NCBI GenBank assembly: GCA_021014325.1
Contig: CM037462.1
Coordinates: 3,752,318-3,816,317 of the forward strand
Length of the DNA: 64,000 nt
Origin: Plazaster borealis
Lineage: Eukaryota; Echinodermata; Asteroidea; Forcipulatida; Labidiasteridae
Reading direction: 5' to 3'
Shown here one piece after another: positions 52,801 through 63,700 of the stretch. The notes beneath the pieces were generated by a model that was not told the DNA's origin, did not search any database, and was given only the letters and a program-made list of their open reading frames with translations. The first letter of the stretch is position 1, and every line of letters starts with the position of its first letter. A program made the translations under genes and the position numbers.

Positions 52801-54162
52801 AAATGTTGTGTTTTGTTTTTAGGTGCTGTATGATTCATGACAATTGCTATGGTACAGTGATGACCAGTGGGATCTGTCCATTCGAAGACTACGTGTACGT
52901 TGTGTTATACAAGTATTCCACAAATGATTGCGGGACACCGAATGCCGCTGTTACATGTAGTAAGTTAACATGCGTTATTGTTATGAAAGATGGTACAAAA
53001 CTTTCCGTCCAAAACTTAATTGGGAGACTCACAAAACAGTGCGTCACCAAGAGTTGCCCCAGGAGAGAACATTAATTCTCAAACAACGCAGTTGAAAAGC
53101 AGACTGCACGCAATTTTGTTTATTTCGCACTAAAAAACCCCACATTCCGATGCATCGCATAAAATCAAAGCAAACATGAAAACCAGCAACAAAGGTTGTC
53201 GGCTTACGGCAGATCCGGGACAATCTATTGGTGGCGCACTACATTGTAAATCGTCCTAGCCCCCATGGACCCTAGTGGTGGTGGAACATAACGGAACCGA
53301 GGTGCTCAGTTGTGTAATGTCCGAAATTTTAAGAGCCACAGTATTAGCGCAAATTTAAGTGTAAAAGTGCAAATAAAATCAGAAGTATTTCGACCTCGCT
53401 AAAAGCACTTTCTTTGGATCATGCACTTTTGTATAGAAAATGTATTCATAAACGATTAAATTATTTTGTTGTTTGAGAACAAGCTGCCCTTTTTTATTAA
53501 TACAAAACTTTCTTTCTCAAGTCTAGGCCTATGCAAATAGTGACAACAACCTACAATAATTCATGATTCACATAACTTGAATTATCGTAGCCTACGTACT
53601 GCACAGCGCGGGTTTATGGATCAAACGGCTTCTTCAAGCTGAAGTATTTTTTCTTTACATTGGTCCAGCATTGTTTTCAAATTTTGTTCAATAATTGATG
53701 TTGGATGTTATGGTTTAAATGATACAGTATAGGGGAAATTAGCTATATAGCTTTGGAAATATTGATAATTTTTGTTCAGAAGGGTCATCACACACTATGC
53801 ACATTTCTTTAGTTCTTAATGGACCACACCAGCCTTCCCAAACCAACAACAACTGAAACAAATCCTCTGTTGGACTGAGGTTCAAACGTATGTTAATTTG
53901 CTTGCAAAAATAAAACTTTGCTTATACACAAAATTCAAGGTGAGAGAATTTTGTGATTGCTCACGGCTTCAGCTAAACATTGCACCATTTTTTTTATCTT
54001 TCCATAATTTCAGTGCAGGCCAAAGATTATACGGGTTTGCGTTTTCTGACTGCTGACTGCTCCGAAACCATTTGTGAATGCGACCGTGCTGCGGCAGAGT
54101 GCTTCGCCGCAAATGCTTTCGACGAGTCCCTGAAAAACTGGGATAAGGACAACTGTTATTAA
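49803..54162 (+). CDS. Secreted phospholipase A2, copy 2 (complete, 4 exons)
   Basis: Same expected reaction and secretion route as copy 1. Exons 49803-49851, 51215-51368, 52823-52959 and 54014-54162 give 162 residues and TAA. The signal peptide is followed by a segment ending [10 protein letters not shown], the calcium loop [11 protein letters not shown] (50-60), [11 protein letters not shown] with His73-Asp74, and [11 protein letters not shown] in exon 4. Fourteen Cys in the mature part. The protein has one residue more than copy 1 at the C-terminus (Tyr). AATAAA at 54269-54274, 107 bases after the stop, is a plausible polyadenylation signal. Intron 2 holds an ACGTT-rich inverted-repeat element and a foldback with telomere-like repeats. 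Confidence 0.94.
50010..50270 (-). repeat. SINE family B in PLA2 copy 2 intron 1
   Basis: Reverse complement matches 38405-38670. The same insertion sits in copy 4 (60900-61135), so it predates that duplication. Confidence 0.85.
50745..50905 (-). repeat. Dispersed repeat, inverted copy of 33755-33915
   Basis: gggagacttctcag and tctactgccgcagagtaga in reverse order. Missing from copy 4. Confidence 0.78.
51215..51368 (+). CDS. PLA2 copy 2 exon 2: calcium loop
   Basis: A 154-nt exon after attatag, donor GC|GTAAGG, phase 2. Contains [10 protein letters not shown] and [11 protein letters not shown]. Confidence 0.95.
51392..52035. mobile_element. ACGTT-rich element in PLA2 copy 2 intron 2
   Basis: Starts tcccagctaacacaatacg and ends caaattgttagctggga, inverted ends. 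Interior is dense in aacgtt and acgttg. The copy 4 counterpart is 62305-62932. Confidence 0.83.
52390..52671. mobile_element. Foldback element enclosing telomere-like TTAGGG repeats
   Basis: Inverted arms of about 58 bases (ccgcagcaaggggttttgta and complement) flank about 110 bases of mostly ttaggg with some tttaggg units (52484-52586). Copy 4 lacks it. The flanking gggtcgc and ggtccgc look like a worn 7-8 base target duplication. Confidence 0.88.
52823..52959 (+). CDS. PLA2 copy 2 exon 3: catalytic His-Asp
   Basis: A 137-nt exon, the same length as in copy 1, with [11 protein letters not shown]. Donor A|GTAAGT. Confidence 0.95.
54014..54162 (+). CDS. PLA2 copy 2 exon 4: Asp signature and stop
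   Basis: After aatttcag. [14 protein letters not shown] matches the signature. Ends Cys-Tyr-TAA. The later in-exon CAG cannot serve as acceptor because it breaks the frame. Confidence 0.94.
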
Positions 54163-54268
54163 GTAGGCCTATCTTTCCCGAACAACTCACTATGATTTTT
54201 AAATTGATCATTACTCAGTTTCCATAAAATTCAAACTCCAGAATTAGGGCTAAATTCTGACGATTCAC

Positions 54269-54274
54269 AATAAA
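54269..54274 (+). terminator. Polyadenylation signal, PLA2 copy 2
   Basis: AATAAA 107 bases after the copy 2 stop codon, a normal distance for a short 3' UTR. Confidence 0.55.
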
Positions 54275-54279
54275 GTCTA

Positions 54280-56640
54280 CATATAGCGGGTTCTAAGAAT
54301 AGTTAGTCTTACAAAAAGTAAGTTGCATCCTTCGCAACGCTTAGGCCTACATTTTTAAATAGTTTGCACAAATTAGACCAAAAGAAATTTGTCTGTTCAA
54401 GGGAGAAAACAGTGAGGCCATATCCCATGTCTGATTTTTTAAAATCCGACCCAGAATCAGGTGAAAGTGAGGGTAATAAGTTAAAAAAATAGCTATTATT
54501 TGTTTTTGCCCTTTATTAAATACACCGATGTGTATTAAGCACTGTACACTCCCGAATTCTATGAGAAAAACAAGTCCACAGGCATATCACTCGGGTGGGA
54601 TATGCCCGTGGATTTTTCTTAAGGTGATCCCTTTGCTGCCGATTCCCAGGTTGTATCGTGAAACTTTGGTGTGATCCCTGGCTACACGACAGTTAAAGGT
54701 TTTTATCGCTTCTGACTGTGGCACCCCCGAAAAAAGTAATTTAGTAATTTTTCTTTGTTCAACCCCAAATTATTTTTATCATGGTTTTTTGTTTGTTTTC
54801 TTTTAAACGGCTCGGTGGATTCTTAAAGGATATCACAATAAAGGACGCCATAAAGCCCTTCGCCGGTTATATAACAGTTGTTACAAAATGGTAACTGAGG
54901 GCTCCGTCCGGTGGGCAAATTCAAGGTCCAGTACAAAAGCTGGAATTCAGAGCTCACACTCTCCGGTCATCCCCAACCTATACCTTTTACTTCCCCTACT
55001 TGCCGCGTTTTATTCAGAAACCCATCAGGGGGTGAAGAAACCCAGTACAGGTATGTTTAGTTCCTACCCCAAGAAAATATTTGTATGGCTGCGGATCATC
55101 CTAACATGAGGTCACCTATTATGAAGTGCTAGACATCATCAACTTTGTTTGGAGTTTTAGTCTACACTTGTTAAAGACACTAGCTACGCGCGGGTCCCAC
55201 TAGTTGAATAAATTTTAATTTGGGCGGTTAGTACACCTAAATATTTACACTCGTGCATAATAATTAAGGCCTAATATCATTTCATCCCTGGGTCCAATTT
55301 CATAGAGCTGTTTAGCAGAAAATTCTGCTAAGCAAATTTCTTTGCTATAAGCAAGAAATGAGTGGGGTACCAGTCACATCATGGTATTTTTGCTGGTAAC
55401 CTATTTTTTCTTAAGCAAGAGTTTTCTGTGTTTAACAAGGTTTTGTGCTTACATGCTTTATGAAATTGGGGGCTGGTCTCCTCATTATGTATACTGTCAA
55501 CGATATGACAATGATTTACACAATGAACGTGTGACAACAGTACACTCGCGATAATATCAGATCATATCAGTCACATAAAGTGTTATTATATGGAAAAATT
55601 GTTGTTTTGTTTGGCCTGGTTGAAACTCACCCATTCAACAAGTTTGGCTTTTTATATCACGTCCGGTGGATGATCCTGGTTGCCATGTAAACTGTATAGG
55701 CTTAAGATACATGTCACAAGAGGCAATAAGCGGCAACCAGTTCCAAGAAATCTTCAATAAGAACATTTATTTACCATTCAGTTTTCTCATTATTTTCTTG
55801 GGGATAGTGAGTTACAGCTAGAAAAATGTATCTTGTGCTGCCGAAGTGTTCTATTTGCATGTAGTGCAGCTGGTTGCCTTCAAGTTGCCTAAAAATAATT
55901 GCCCTGTGTGACATGGCCTTAAATTATTGAAGTTGCCATACATGGACTCAAAACTATCAATATATGTATTTAAAATTGAGTAGAAAAATACAATTGTTAA
56001 GTTATACTACATTCCGCATTGAAGGTACCGCCCTAAGATGCAACATCCGTTGACCCTTTTGTAGTAGAGCAACACAATATTAGGAAATTAGTTGATCTTT
56101 ATTAACTTTGTTTTTTTCGGGAATGTTTCTATTACTGGTACTTTAAGAAGTGTGGGCTAGCTTGGGCTTAAGATCAATCTCTAGTCTGAATTCTACTTTA
56201 AAGTTGTAAAAGAAAAGACAGACGAGGAGCTCGAATAAACAGACAATAAAATAAACTAAACGGAGTGAGATTTCAGCAAATCAATTTTGTTTCGTTCTCT
56301 TTCTCAACTAAATTAATTAAATTATTTAGAAAATTCGCTTTGTTGCAGCGACTTCGTTGAAATTGTTAGACGTTTTACATTTGAAGCCTAAATTTGTTCT
56401 CGGCTGTAGTCACAATTGAGATCAATCACGATACGTTAACGAGGTCCCTGGGGTTCAAATGTCACACAGGCATAGCGCGCAATTAATGCCTTGAATCGTC
56501 CATGAACTAGTTTAACTAGTCAGTTTAAATGTACTTTGAATTGAAAACAAATCCAGTTGAAACTATAAAAAATAATATGCTTCTATTTATGCAAGTTTGT
56601 TCAAAATTTATATCAACACACCCCCAAATAATAATAATAC
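54280..56640. other. Intergenic between PLA2 copies 2 and 3
   Basis: No gene. About 54515-54590 has the SINE C tail block in reverse. About 55285-55480 matches the agagctg / aattggg repeat. About 56330-56470 matches the upstream flank of copies 2 and 4 (gcgacttcgttga, gaggtccctgggg). Confidence 0.5.
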
Positions 56641-56689
56641 AAAATAAAACTAGACATTAAGTGGGACATACACAACGCTGTTCCGACAC

Positions 56690-58010
56690 TGTTGATACCA
56701 AGTGGCATCACTGTGACGAAATTTATTTCTATGAAACTCATCAGACAATTGAACCTCAATATGAAGACGGCACAGTTATCATGCGTCATGATGACGTCAT
56801 CAGGTGTCGAATTACAAGATTTTTAAAGTTGGAAAGTGACCATTTGCTATTTGCTGTATATCCTTGAATTTAAAAGCTATGATGTTTATAGTTGGGCATC
56901 GGATAGATCAAGACTGGGGCAACATTTAAAAAGTTAATGCCAAAATCGTATGACCTTTATTTTCGGTCTTACCGGAAGGTCAAAGTTTGCCTTTGTTCCC
57001 CCCCCCCCAAAAAAAAATCATTTTTAGGGCTTATTTACGGCATAACTCAAGATTGAAATTGAATTGAACAATGAAACTTATAAGACAAATGAGCTTCAAT
57101 ATCAAGACGACACAACCGTGATGATGTTATGATAACGTCATCAGGTATTGAATGACATTAAATCAAAGTTTAATATTTGGAAAAAAAAAATCCTAACCCA
57201 TGAACGACATGTTGGATTTTTACAATCTATACATTATCGGAAAGTTCGTTAAAGGTTCAACAAACACAAAAAGTGACCCCATTTGACCTTGACTTCCGGT
57301 TCGAACCCGAAATTGGAAATTTAATAAAATTCGTATCACAAAAACTTCTTATCATTTCAGCATAATTTTTGCATCAGGTTGTAGAACGTTGAGCCTGCTC
57401 AAACTTTCGCACAGAAATGACAACATTTTGACTTTTACATCTTGTCTATCCGGCATTAAAGCGCACGTTTGTGTTGACCTACTTTGATAACGCGAGATAG
57501 TGTAATAACACGTGTACAGATACATGTAGATTGTACGTGTAGTTCAGTTTACATCAACTACATGTAGGAATACAGCATCGCTGTTCGCTTGTATATTGCG
57601 CACCCCGGTGTCCCAGGGAAATCTGTCCCCCGGAGATTCTGTCCCCATACTGGGAAATTAACGTGGGCTGGAGGAGGATGATTCAAAAGAGGGCGCTATC
57701 AAAAGTAGTTTGTACACAGTTCGCCGTATGGGGGGGGGGACACAGAATCTCCTGCTACACCGGCATAAAGATAATCCATCTAATGCTTGAAAAATTCGTA
57801 ACTCTTGAACCACACACTGGATTTTTACAATCCATACATCATCTGAAAGGTCTTTATAAAACCTAACCTAACTTTATAAATACGCTACACTAATTGTAAC
57901 CCCGTTTGACCTTGACTTCCGGTTCAAAGCGGAAGTTGACATTTAATGTTGCAAAATTCATAATTCCTGAACCACACAAAGGATTTTTACAATCAATACA
58001 TCATTGGAAA
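56690..58010. repeat. Diverged repeats with TTGACCTTGACTTCCGGTT
   Basis: Several aligned blocks share tgaaactcatcagacaattg-like, atgatgacgtcatcaggt, gatttttacaatc-atacat and ccttgacttccggttc motifs. They split the copy 3 promoter from its older upstream flank. Confidence 0.65.
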
Positions 58011-58158
58011 AGTATGTAACAACCCCAAATTAAATAAATATGTACTTGAATTTTCCTGTTCCTAGAAATCGTTATCTGTAGAGAAGTATACTTAAGCGCT
58101 GGTCTCCGACAAACATTTTTTGAGTAGAGTTTGTTCCGCGAGAGGGCGTAAAATTGTA

Positions 58159-58165
58159 TATAAAA
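58159..58165 (+). promoter_or_regulatory. TATA box, PLA2 copy 3
   Basis: TATAAAA within a promoter (58085-58244) that matches those of copies 2 and 4, including the cacaggagaac stretch that follows. Confidence 0.6.
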
Positions 58166-58244
58166 TCACAGGAGAACAACATCCACTGCTCACAATACTC
58201 GACTGTTATAAGTGATTTTAGATCTGCTTGTTTCTCCAGCCAGC

Positions 58245-58333
58245 ATGAAAATGACAGCTTTTGGAAAGTTGTACCTATTTGCTACTGTCGCCTGGGCAGG
58301 TTAGTACGCCACACACAAACTGAAGCATATCCC

Positions 58334-58404
<71 letters not shown>

Positions 58405-58490
58405 GTTATAACAAAACATTGCCCACACACAAAATGGTGGGAGAATTTTGAGATTGCTCACGGCTTCAGCTAAACATTGCACCAATCTTT
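58245..58490 (+). pseudogene. PLA2 copy 3: promoter and signal exon only, truncated
   Basis: The signal-peptide exon (58245-58299) is open and ends at a gttagt donor like that of copy 1. A base change in the leader (gcgtg to gcatg) makes an ATG two codons upstream of the ancestral one. After a short intron start and an AG microsatellite, the sequence at about 58426-58490 matches the last part of intron 3 in copies 1 and 2 and then breaks off before exon 4. Exons 2, 3 and 4 are absent, so no enzyme can be made. It might still be transcribed. What is seen is a deletion from intron 1 into intron 3; the mechanism is inference. Confidence 0.82.
58337..58404. repeat. AG microsatellite
   Basis: About 30 AG units with one interruption, inside PLA2 pseudogene copy 3. 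Confidence 0.95.
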
Positions 58491-58499
58491 TATGAAGGC

Positions 58500-59384
58500 G
58501 CACTAGAGGGAATTTCATTACAAAAATAAACAACAATTACAAAAGGCAAGAGATATAAAAATATAAACAGCAGATAATCACAATACCTTGTATAGACAGG
58601 AAAATATGGCACACCTGAAGGATTACAAAAAAGGAAACGTTAAAACCCTGCATTGTACGTCAAAAACGTCAGATTATATAAAGGCCGGTGTGCTATGTTT
58701 TCATGCACTCTGGGAAATCGTATTATACCCGGGGTAAGACGCTTTTTTCTCATCATTATCAAGCCTAATACCCATCAGAGGGTCTAGGGATGCTTATTAT
58801 CTACAAAAGTGGAATAAGCTTGCTGTTTGATCCCCTAGGCCTTTGATATGTACAGCGTTCATAACCAGCTAGATTACCATAAAACCCCGCCCCTTTGCCT
58901 TCCAACACACAAGCCTATGGCCCAAAATATGCAAACCCTGGCATAAAGATCCATCCCCTGTATTTCACTAGCCACTTGTGATGTATACCAGCTGTGTACT
59001 AAGCTGCTCTAGATAAGAATGATTGATGGTTTTTTATAAATCAAGGCCACAAACGCCCCCTGGGTGCACTAACACAGTGAGTAATTGTGTTCAAAAGCAT
59101 ATAGGAGATGGCCCGACACCGTATTTTGTATAGAGGTTTTCACAGTGAACCATGGGTGCTATGCAAATGAGCTTTGCGGGCAGTGTGTTTGGTGAAGGTG
59201 TGATAGGAGAAGTCCTAAAAGACTGATTTGTTTAACCTTCATTGCACGAGTTATTAATATTTTAGCAAAAACCTACACAACTTTATAGTACTTCAGTCTA
59301 TTTAACCACCCACTTCATTTGATAGCATTAATTCGACCTTGAAAAAGGTCAAAAGTAACCAGCATTATATTTTCTCAAATTTGG
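58500..59384. other. Spacer between PLA2 copies 3 and 4
   Basis: No gene recognised. Confidence 0.3.
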
Positions 59385-60588
59385 AGGGGCACCCGCTTCA
59401 TTTGATAGCATTAATTCGACCTTGAAAATATCGATCAAAAGTAACCAGCTTTTTTTTCTTCTAAAATTTGGGTCAAAAAATATGGTTTAAAATGAAACAG
59501 CAGGGACTTCTGATATAATTGTTTTGCTGTAGTTTGTGATATATTTTTAATTTTTGTTCAGAATGTGAAGGGGGAGGGGGCATAACAAATAAAATGTTCA
59601 CGGATTGAGTCTTCCTGAGGGAGTTAACTTTGAGGGATTTAACCGCGCGAAAGATGTCCACAGACAAAAAGATGTTGCTATCAGAATCAGAGCCAGCAAT
59701 TTAAATAATTTTGTTTGCTATTTCGCTTCAATTTCACCCTGATTCTGGGTTATTTTTAGGATGTGGCCAAAGTTTAAAATGCTCTTGGCCAAATGCTGCT
59801 GTAAAAGTAACTCAGGGTGGCCTGAACATTTGACGTAACACTTCGAGGCTCTTGAATAACGCCAGATACCAGCCTAACCGGATGTCGCCAGATGTACCTT
59901 TGACCTCGCATTCAATTCAAGAGTTTGCCACGAAGAGGTAATTTTCAAAGAATGAAGTCGACATACAGTGATAACAATGCACACGGTTTGGGGAAGGCTG
60001 GGACCAAAGACATTATTCATAGTGTGATGACCCAGGTTGTATCGACAGCTTTCTTTCTCAACTTTGTCACTTATACAATAGAAAATGCGCAATGTTGCAA
60101 CGACTTCGTTGATCGTTCTACGATTGACGCCTAAACTTGCTTATCGGCGGAAGTCATAATTTCAGAAGATGAATCTCGAACTGTTCAAGGGGTCCCCGGG
60201 GGCGATTTTTTTCCCCTGAACCTTTCGGGCAGTACAGTGTACATTTGTATATGGCCATTGAAAAAATCAAAAAGTGGTATTATGTGACGTCTTCGCTCTG
60301 ATTGACTTTAAATCCAGGGACACTGCCTGAAAGATTTAGGGAAAAAAACTGGCTCCCGGGGATCCAATGGCACCCACGCAGTACCCACTGTTTGATCAAT
60401 GCACGCCACGGGCCTTGTATCATTTGTACTGGTAGTTAAAACATTAGTTAAAACGTTAGTTTGAACACTAACGTGGTTCATTTCAAGGCTAAAATCACAT
60501 CCTGTACACGAAATGTGAGGGTATACTAGGCACCGGTCTCTGACAAACATTAAGTAAAGTTTGTTTTGCGAGAGTGCGCAACAGTTTG

Positions 60589-60595
60589 TATAAAA
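60589..60595 (+). promoter_or_regulatory. TATA box and core promoter, PLA2 copy 4
   Basis: TATAAAA exactly 95 bases before the ATG, as in copy 2, in a near-identical promoter (60524-60683). Confidence 0.75.
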
Positions 60596-60683
60596 TCACA
60601 GGAGAACAACATCCACTGCTCATAAACATACTCGACTGTTACAAGTGATTTAAGATCTGCTCGTTTCTACAGCCAGCGTGAAA

Positions 60684-60732
60684 ATGAAAGCTTTTGGGGT
60701 GTTGTACCTGTTTGCTACTGTCGCCTGCGCAG
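60684..60732 (+). CDS. PLA2 copy 4 exon 1: signal peptide
   Basis: Same 49-nt layout and gtaagt donor as copy 2; one residue differs (Ser to Thr). Confidence 0.92.
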
Positions 60733-63700
60733 GTAAGTAAAAATACATTTATCTGTCATTAATATTCTTTCTCGTTTCTTCACGTAACCGCTATACGTTC
60801 TTTATTGACAATGCTTGTTTTATGGTGAGAGAGAGTTAAATAGTTGCAGTTCTTAATACACTCTAGATATGTCAAGGATTATATATTTATTTATTTATTT
60901 ATTCTGGTTTTGAAGTCAAGGGTTCTCAGAAAAGCAAACTTAATTACCTTACTAGCCAAGAACCCCCATGGAGAGAAGACGAGGAAGAGCGTTTCAGTTT
61001 TAGATGTGGGAGGAAAATCTCAGCGAATTATTCCAAGGGAAAACACAGACGCAATCAGGTATAGGGATTAAAAACCCAATCCACATAGTGCCCACGTGAT
61101 TCGACCCGGGTCCTACAGGTCGAAAGCGAAGAAAGGTACGTGTTATCCGTGCAAAGAGCTTCTGAATTTGTCTAAAAAAGCACACATTTGCAGTCAATGA
61201 ACATACGTTTATATAGCGCAAATATAAAAATGCTCCCAGGCTATAGACTGCGCAAGTTTCGCGCGTATCGGAACGAGAAAACATGTCAAACGAAGAACAT
61301 TTTTTTCCCTGGAATGAAATCTTTGTTTTAATGATAAAATCTGAACAAAAAAATACCCATTACCCATGTTTATAATATAAGTTTAAGTTGATATAGTAAA
61401 CACAAACATAATGTGTTGATTATTATTCAAACAAAATTAAAACTCTGGGACAAGGATGTTTATTTTCAGAAACCACTTACGTGGATTCGCGATGGTCACA
61501 CAGGTGGTAAATTAACGTTTGACACAGTTTATAGAGGACGCTGACGCCTCAACAACTACAAACTGCTATAAAAAGGCTTCGCGTTGCAATGGCAACATCT
61601 GGCTATTATCATTGCGCATCCAAAACAAGCGTTTACATAAGTTTTGTGATCGGAGGTGGGCACACAATTCTTATTTTTTTGCAGCAACCGGAAGCTGAGG
61701 TCAAGTTTAATTCTCGTGTTTTTTTTTTCGTTTTATTGTTGAATTGATTTTACTTTCATATTTTGGTATCACTAAGTATTACATTCCCAACAACATATTT
61801 ATTTTTTATGGTTATAAACCACGTTTGAATAAAATAATTGACAAAACAAAATCTTTCCCACGTAAATCTCCATATTATGGTTGGGACCACAATGGTCCCG
61901 GAAGTTCAAAATTGCGCGAGACTTGCACAGTCCATTTGTATGAAAGTATAAAAGAGGAAATCTTAAAAAAGAGATAACAGTAAGTAACGATCGAAGAGAC
62001 CAGATTTAATAAAGTCCTGCTAAAAAGCAACAATCAAGTTAAATAACAGCCACGTATTTTTATTTTATTTTACATTCAATGGTACTTTCCCCTCACGCTC
62101 TATGTTCTTTAATGTAGTGGCATCCTTGCAGATGAATAATGTGGTCCAGTTTGGTGACATGATTGGATGTCTTACGGATCGGTCCTACCTCAACTCCTTT
62201 TCGGACTATGAAGGGTACGGATGCTGGTGCGGACTTGGTGGGAAAGGATTCCCGATAGATGGAACCGATGAGTAAGGAGACTAATGTTTTCGTATACAAT
62301 GTCCCAAGCTAACACAATACGTTGTTACAACATTGCACAACATTTGGATAAGGTTGCATCTTGGTGTATGGGATGACAACGTTTTGACTACGTAGCACGA
62401 ACGTCAGATCTTAACATGGTTTTCAATCAGAGTTGAACAATGGTTGCATTTTGGTTATTTTTTTAACGTTACCGAAAAGTTTAATACGTAACGTTTTGTG
62501 GCAACGCTGAGACAACGTTGGGAAAACGTTCAGGGTACTGGACAAAGTTACGTTATTGTAGCATTATTTTGAAAACGATTGTATAAAACGTGGCAACGTT
62601 GTGTATACGTGCAAACAACGTGGTTATTTCGTTGCATCATAACGTTCTATGGGACTCGAACAAAGGTTCTTTGCAACAGCGTTACTTAGATAACAAAAAA
62701 ACAAACACGCCTAGGCAACGTTGTCATAACGTTTATATACGTTGTCATAAGGTCACGAAACGTGTCTTAAACCTTGCCAACAAACGTGGTTGTTACATTG
62801 CGTCCTTATGTTCGGAAGACGTAAAGGGGAGTCCACAAAGCTCCGTTGTTACAACGTTAAATTAATATTGTTACTTACACCAAAGTCTGACTTCATTACA
62901 ACGTTGTGTGAACGTCAAATTGTTAGCTGGGATTACTATCGTTATGGCTTTTAAAAGCAATCAATTAACACTTATATAAGCTTCTTGCATATTGCTATTA
63001 AATAATCAGTACCGTCCCATTTGAAGGACAGAGACTCAAATCTAGTAATACTTTGGGTTATAGACACAATTCCTGGTTTCTGCCAAAGGGGACCAAAACA
63101 CATTCAGTTTCTGCTCTTAGTATTATGTGGAGCTGCTGCGAGACGGCTACTCTGAAATGCAATGACTTTTTCGTTTATGTTATATTGACCCCTTGTACCA
63201 ACGTCACACGCGGCCACTGCCTGCCAAGCTCGCCATTTTGTTTGGGTGTCAAATTGCGCGTAAACTATGGTAAGTGTGTAATTGCCGGGTCGCCTGTGGA
63301 ATGCGCACTAGTCATAGGGTCGATTAGCTTCCCCGGGTCGACTCAGGTCTCTCCCCGTTGCGTTCGAATAACTTTGACGTCATTCTCGGGGCTCACCCGG
63401 GTCAGTCCCATGACCCTGCTTGTGGAGCGGGTCACTTGGGGCTGACCGAGGTGCATGACGTCACGACGAAAAACTTTCTCAATGGCCACCATTTTGTATG
63501 TACTTCAGCGGGACATTTTTAAGAAGTTTAACACACATTTCCACCCTTAAAACGGCGACTTTGTGAGCATTGAGTATTTTTATATTCGAGGACGAGAATT
63601 TGTGTATCAACCTGGGCTTGTACTATAATTAACGTTGCAGTTTTACCTTGAGAATAATTATTTTACGATCTTTTCGTGAATCCGGACGTAATGCACAACA

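Larger units (their letters stand above)
47425..52850. repeat. Segmental duplication, left copy (PLA2 copy 2)
   Basis: Corresponds in order to 59385-64000: the tcaaaagtaaccagc block, gggacttctgatataattg block, promoter, signal exon, SINE B, exon 2, ACGTT element and exon 3. Insertions special to this copy include about 47515-48325, 48725-49200, 50265-50930 and 52390-52671. Confidence 0.9.

Noticed and set aside
58282..58536. Open frame rich in Ser-Leu or Arg-Glu
   Set aside because: Translation of the AG microsatellite.
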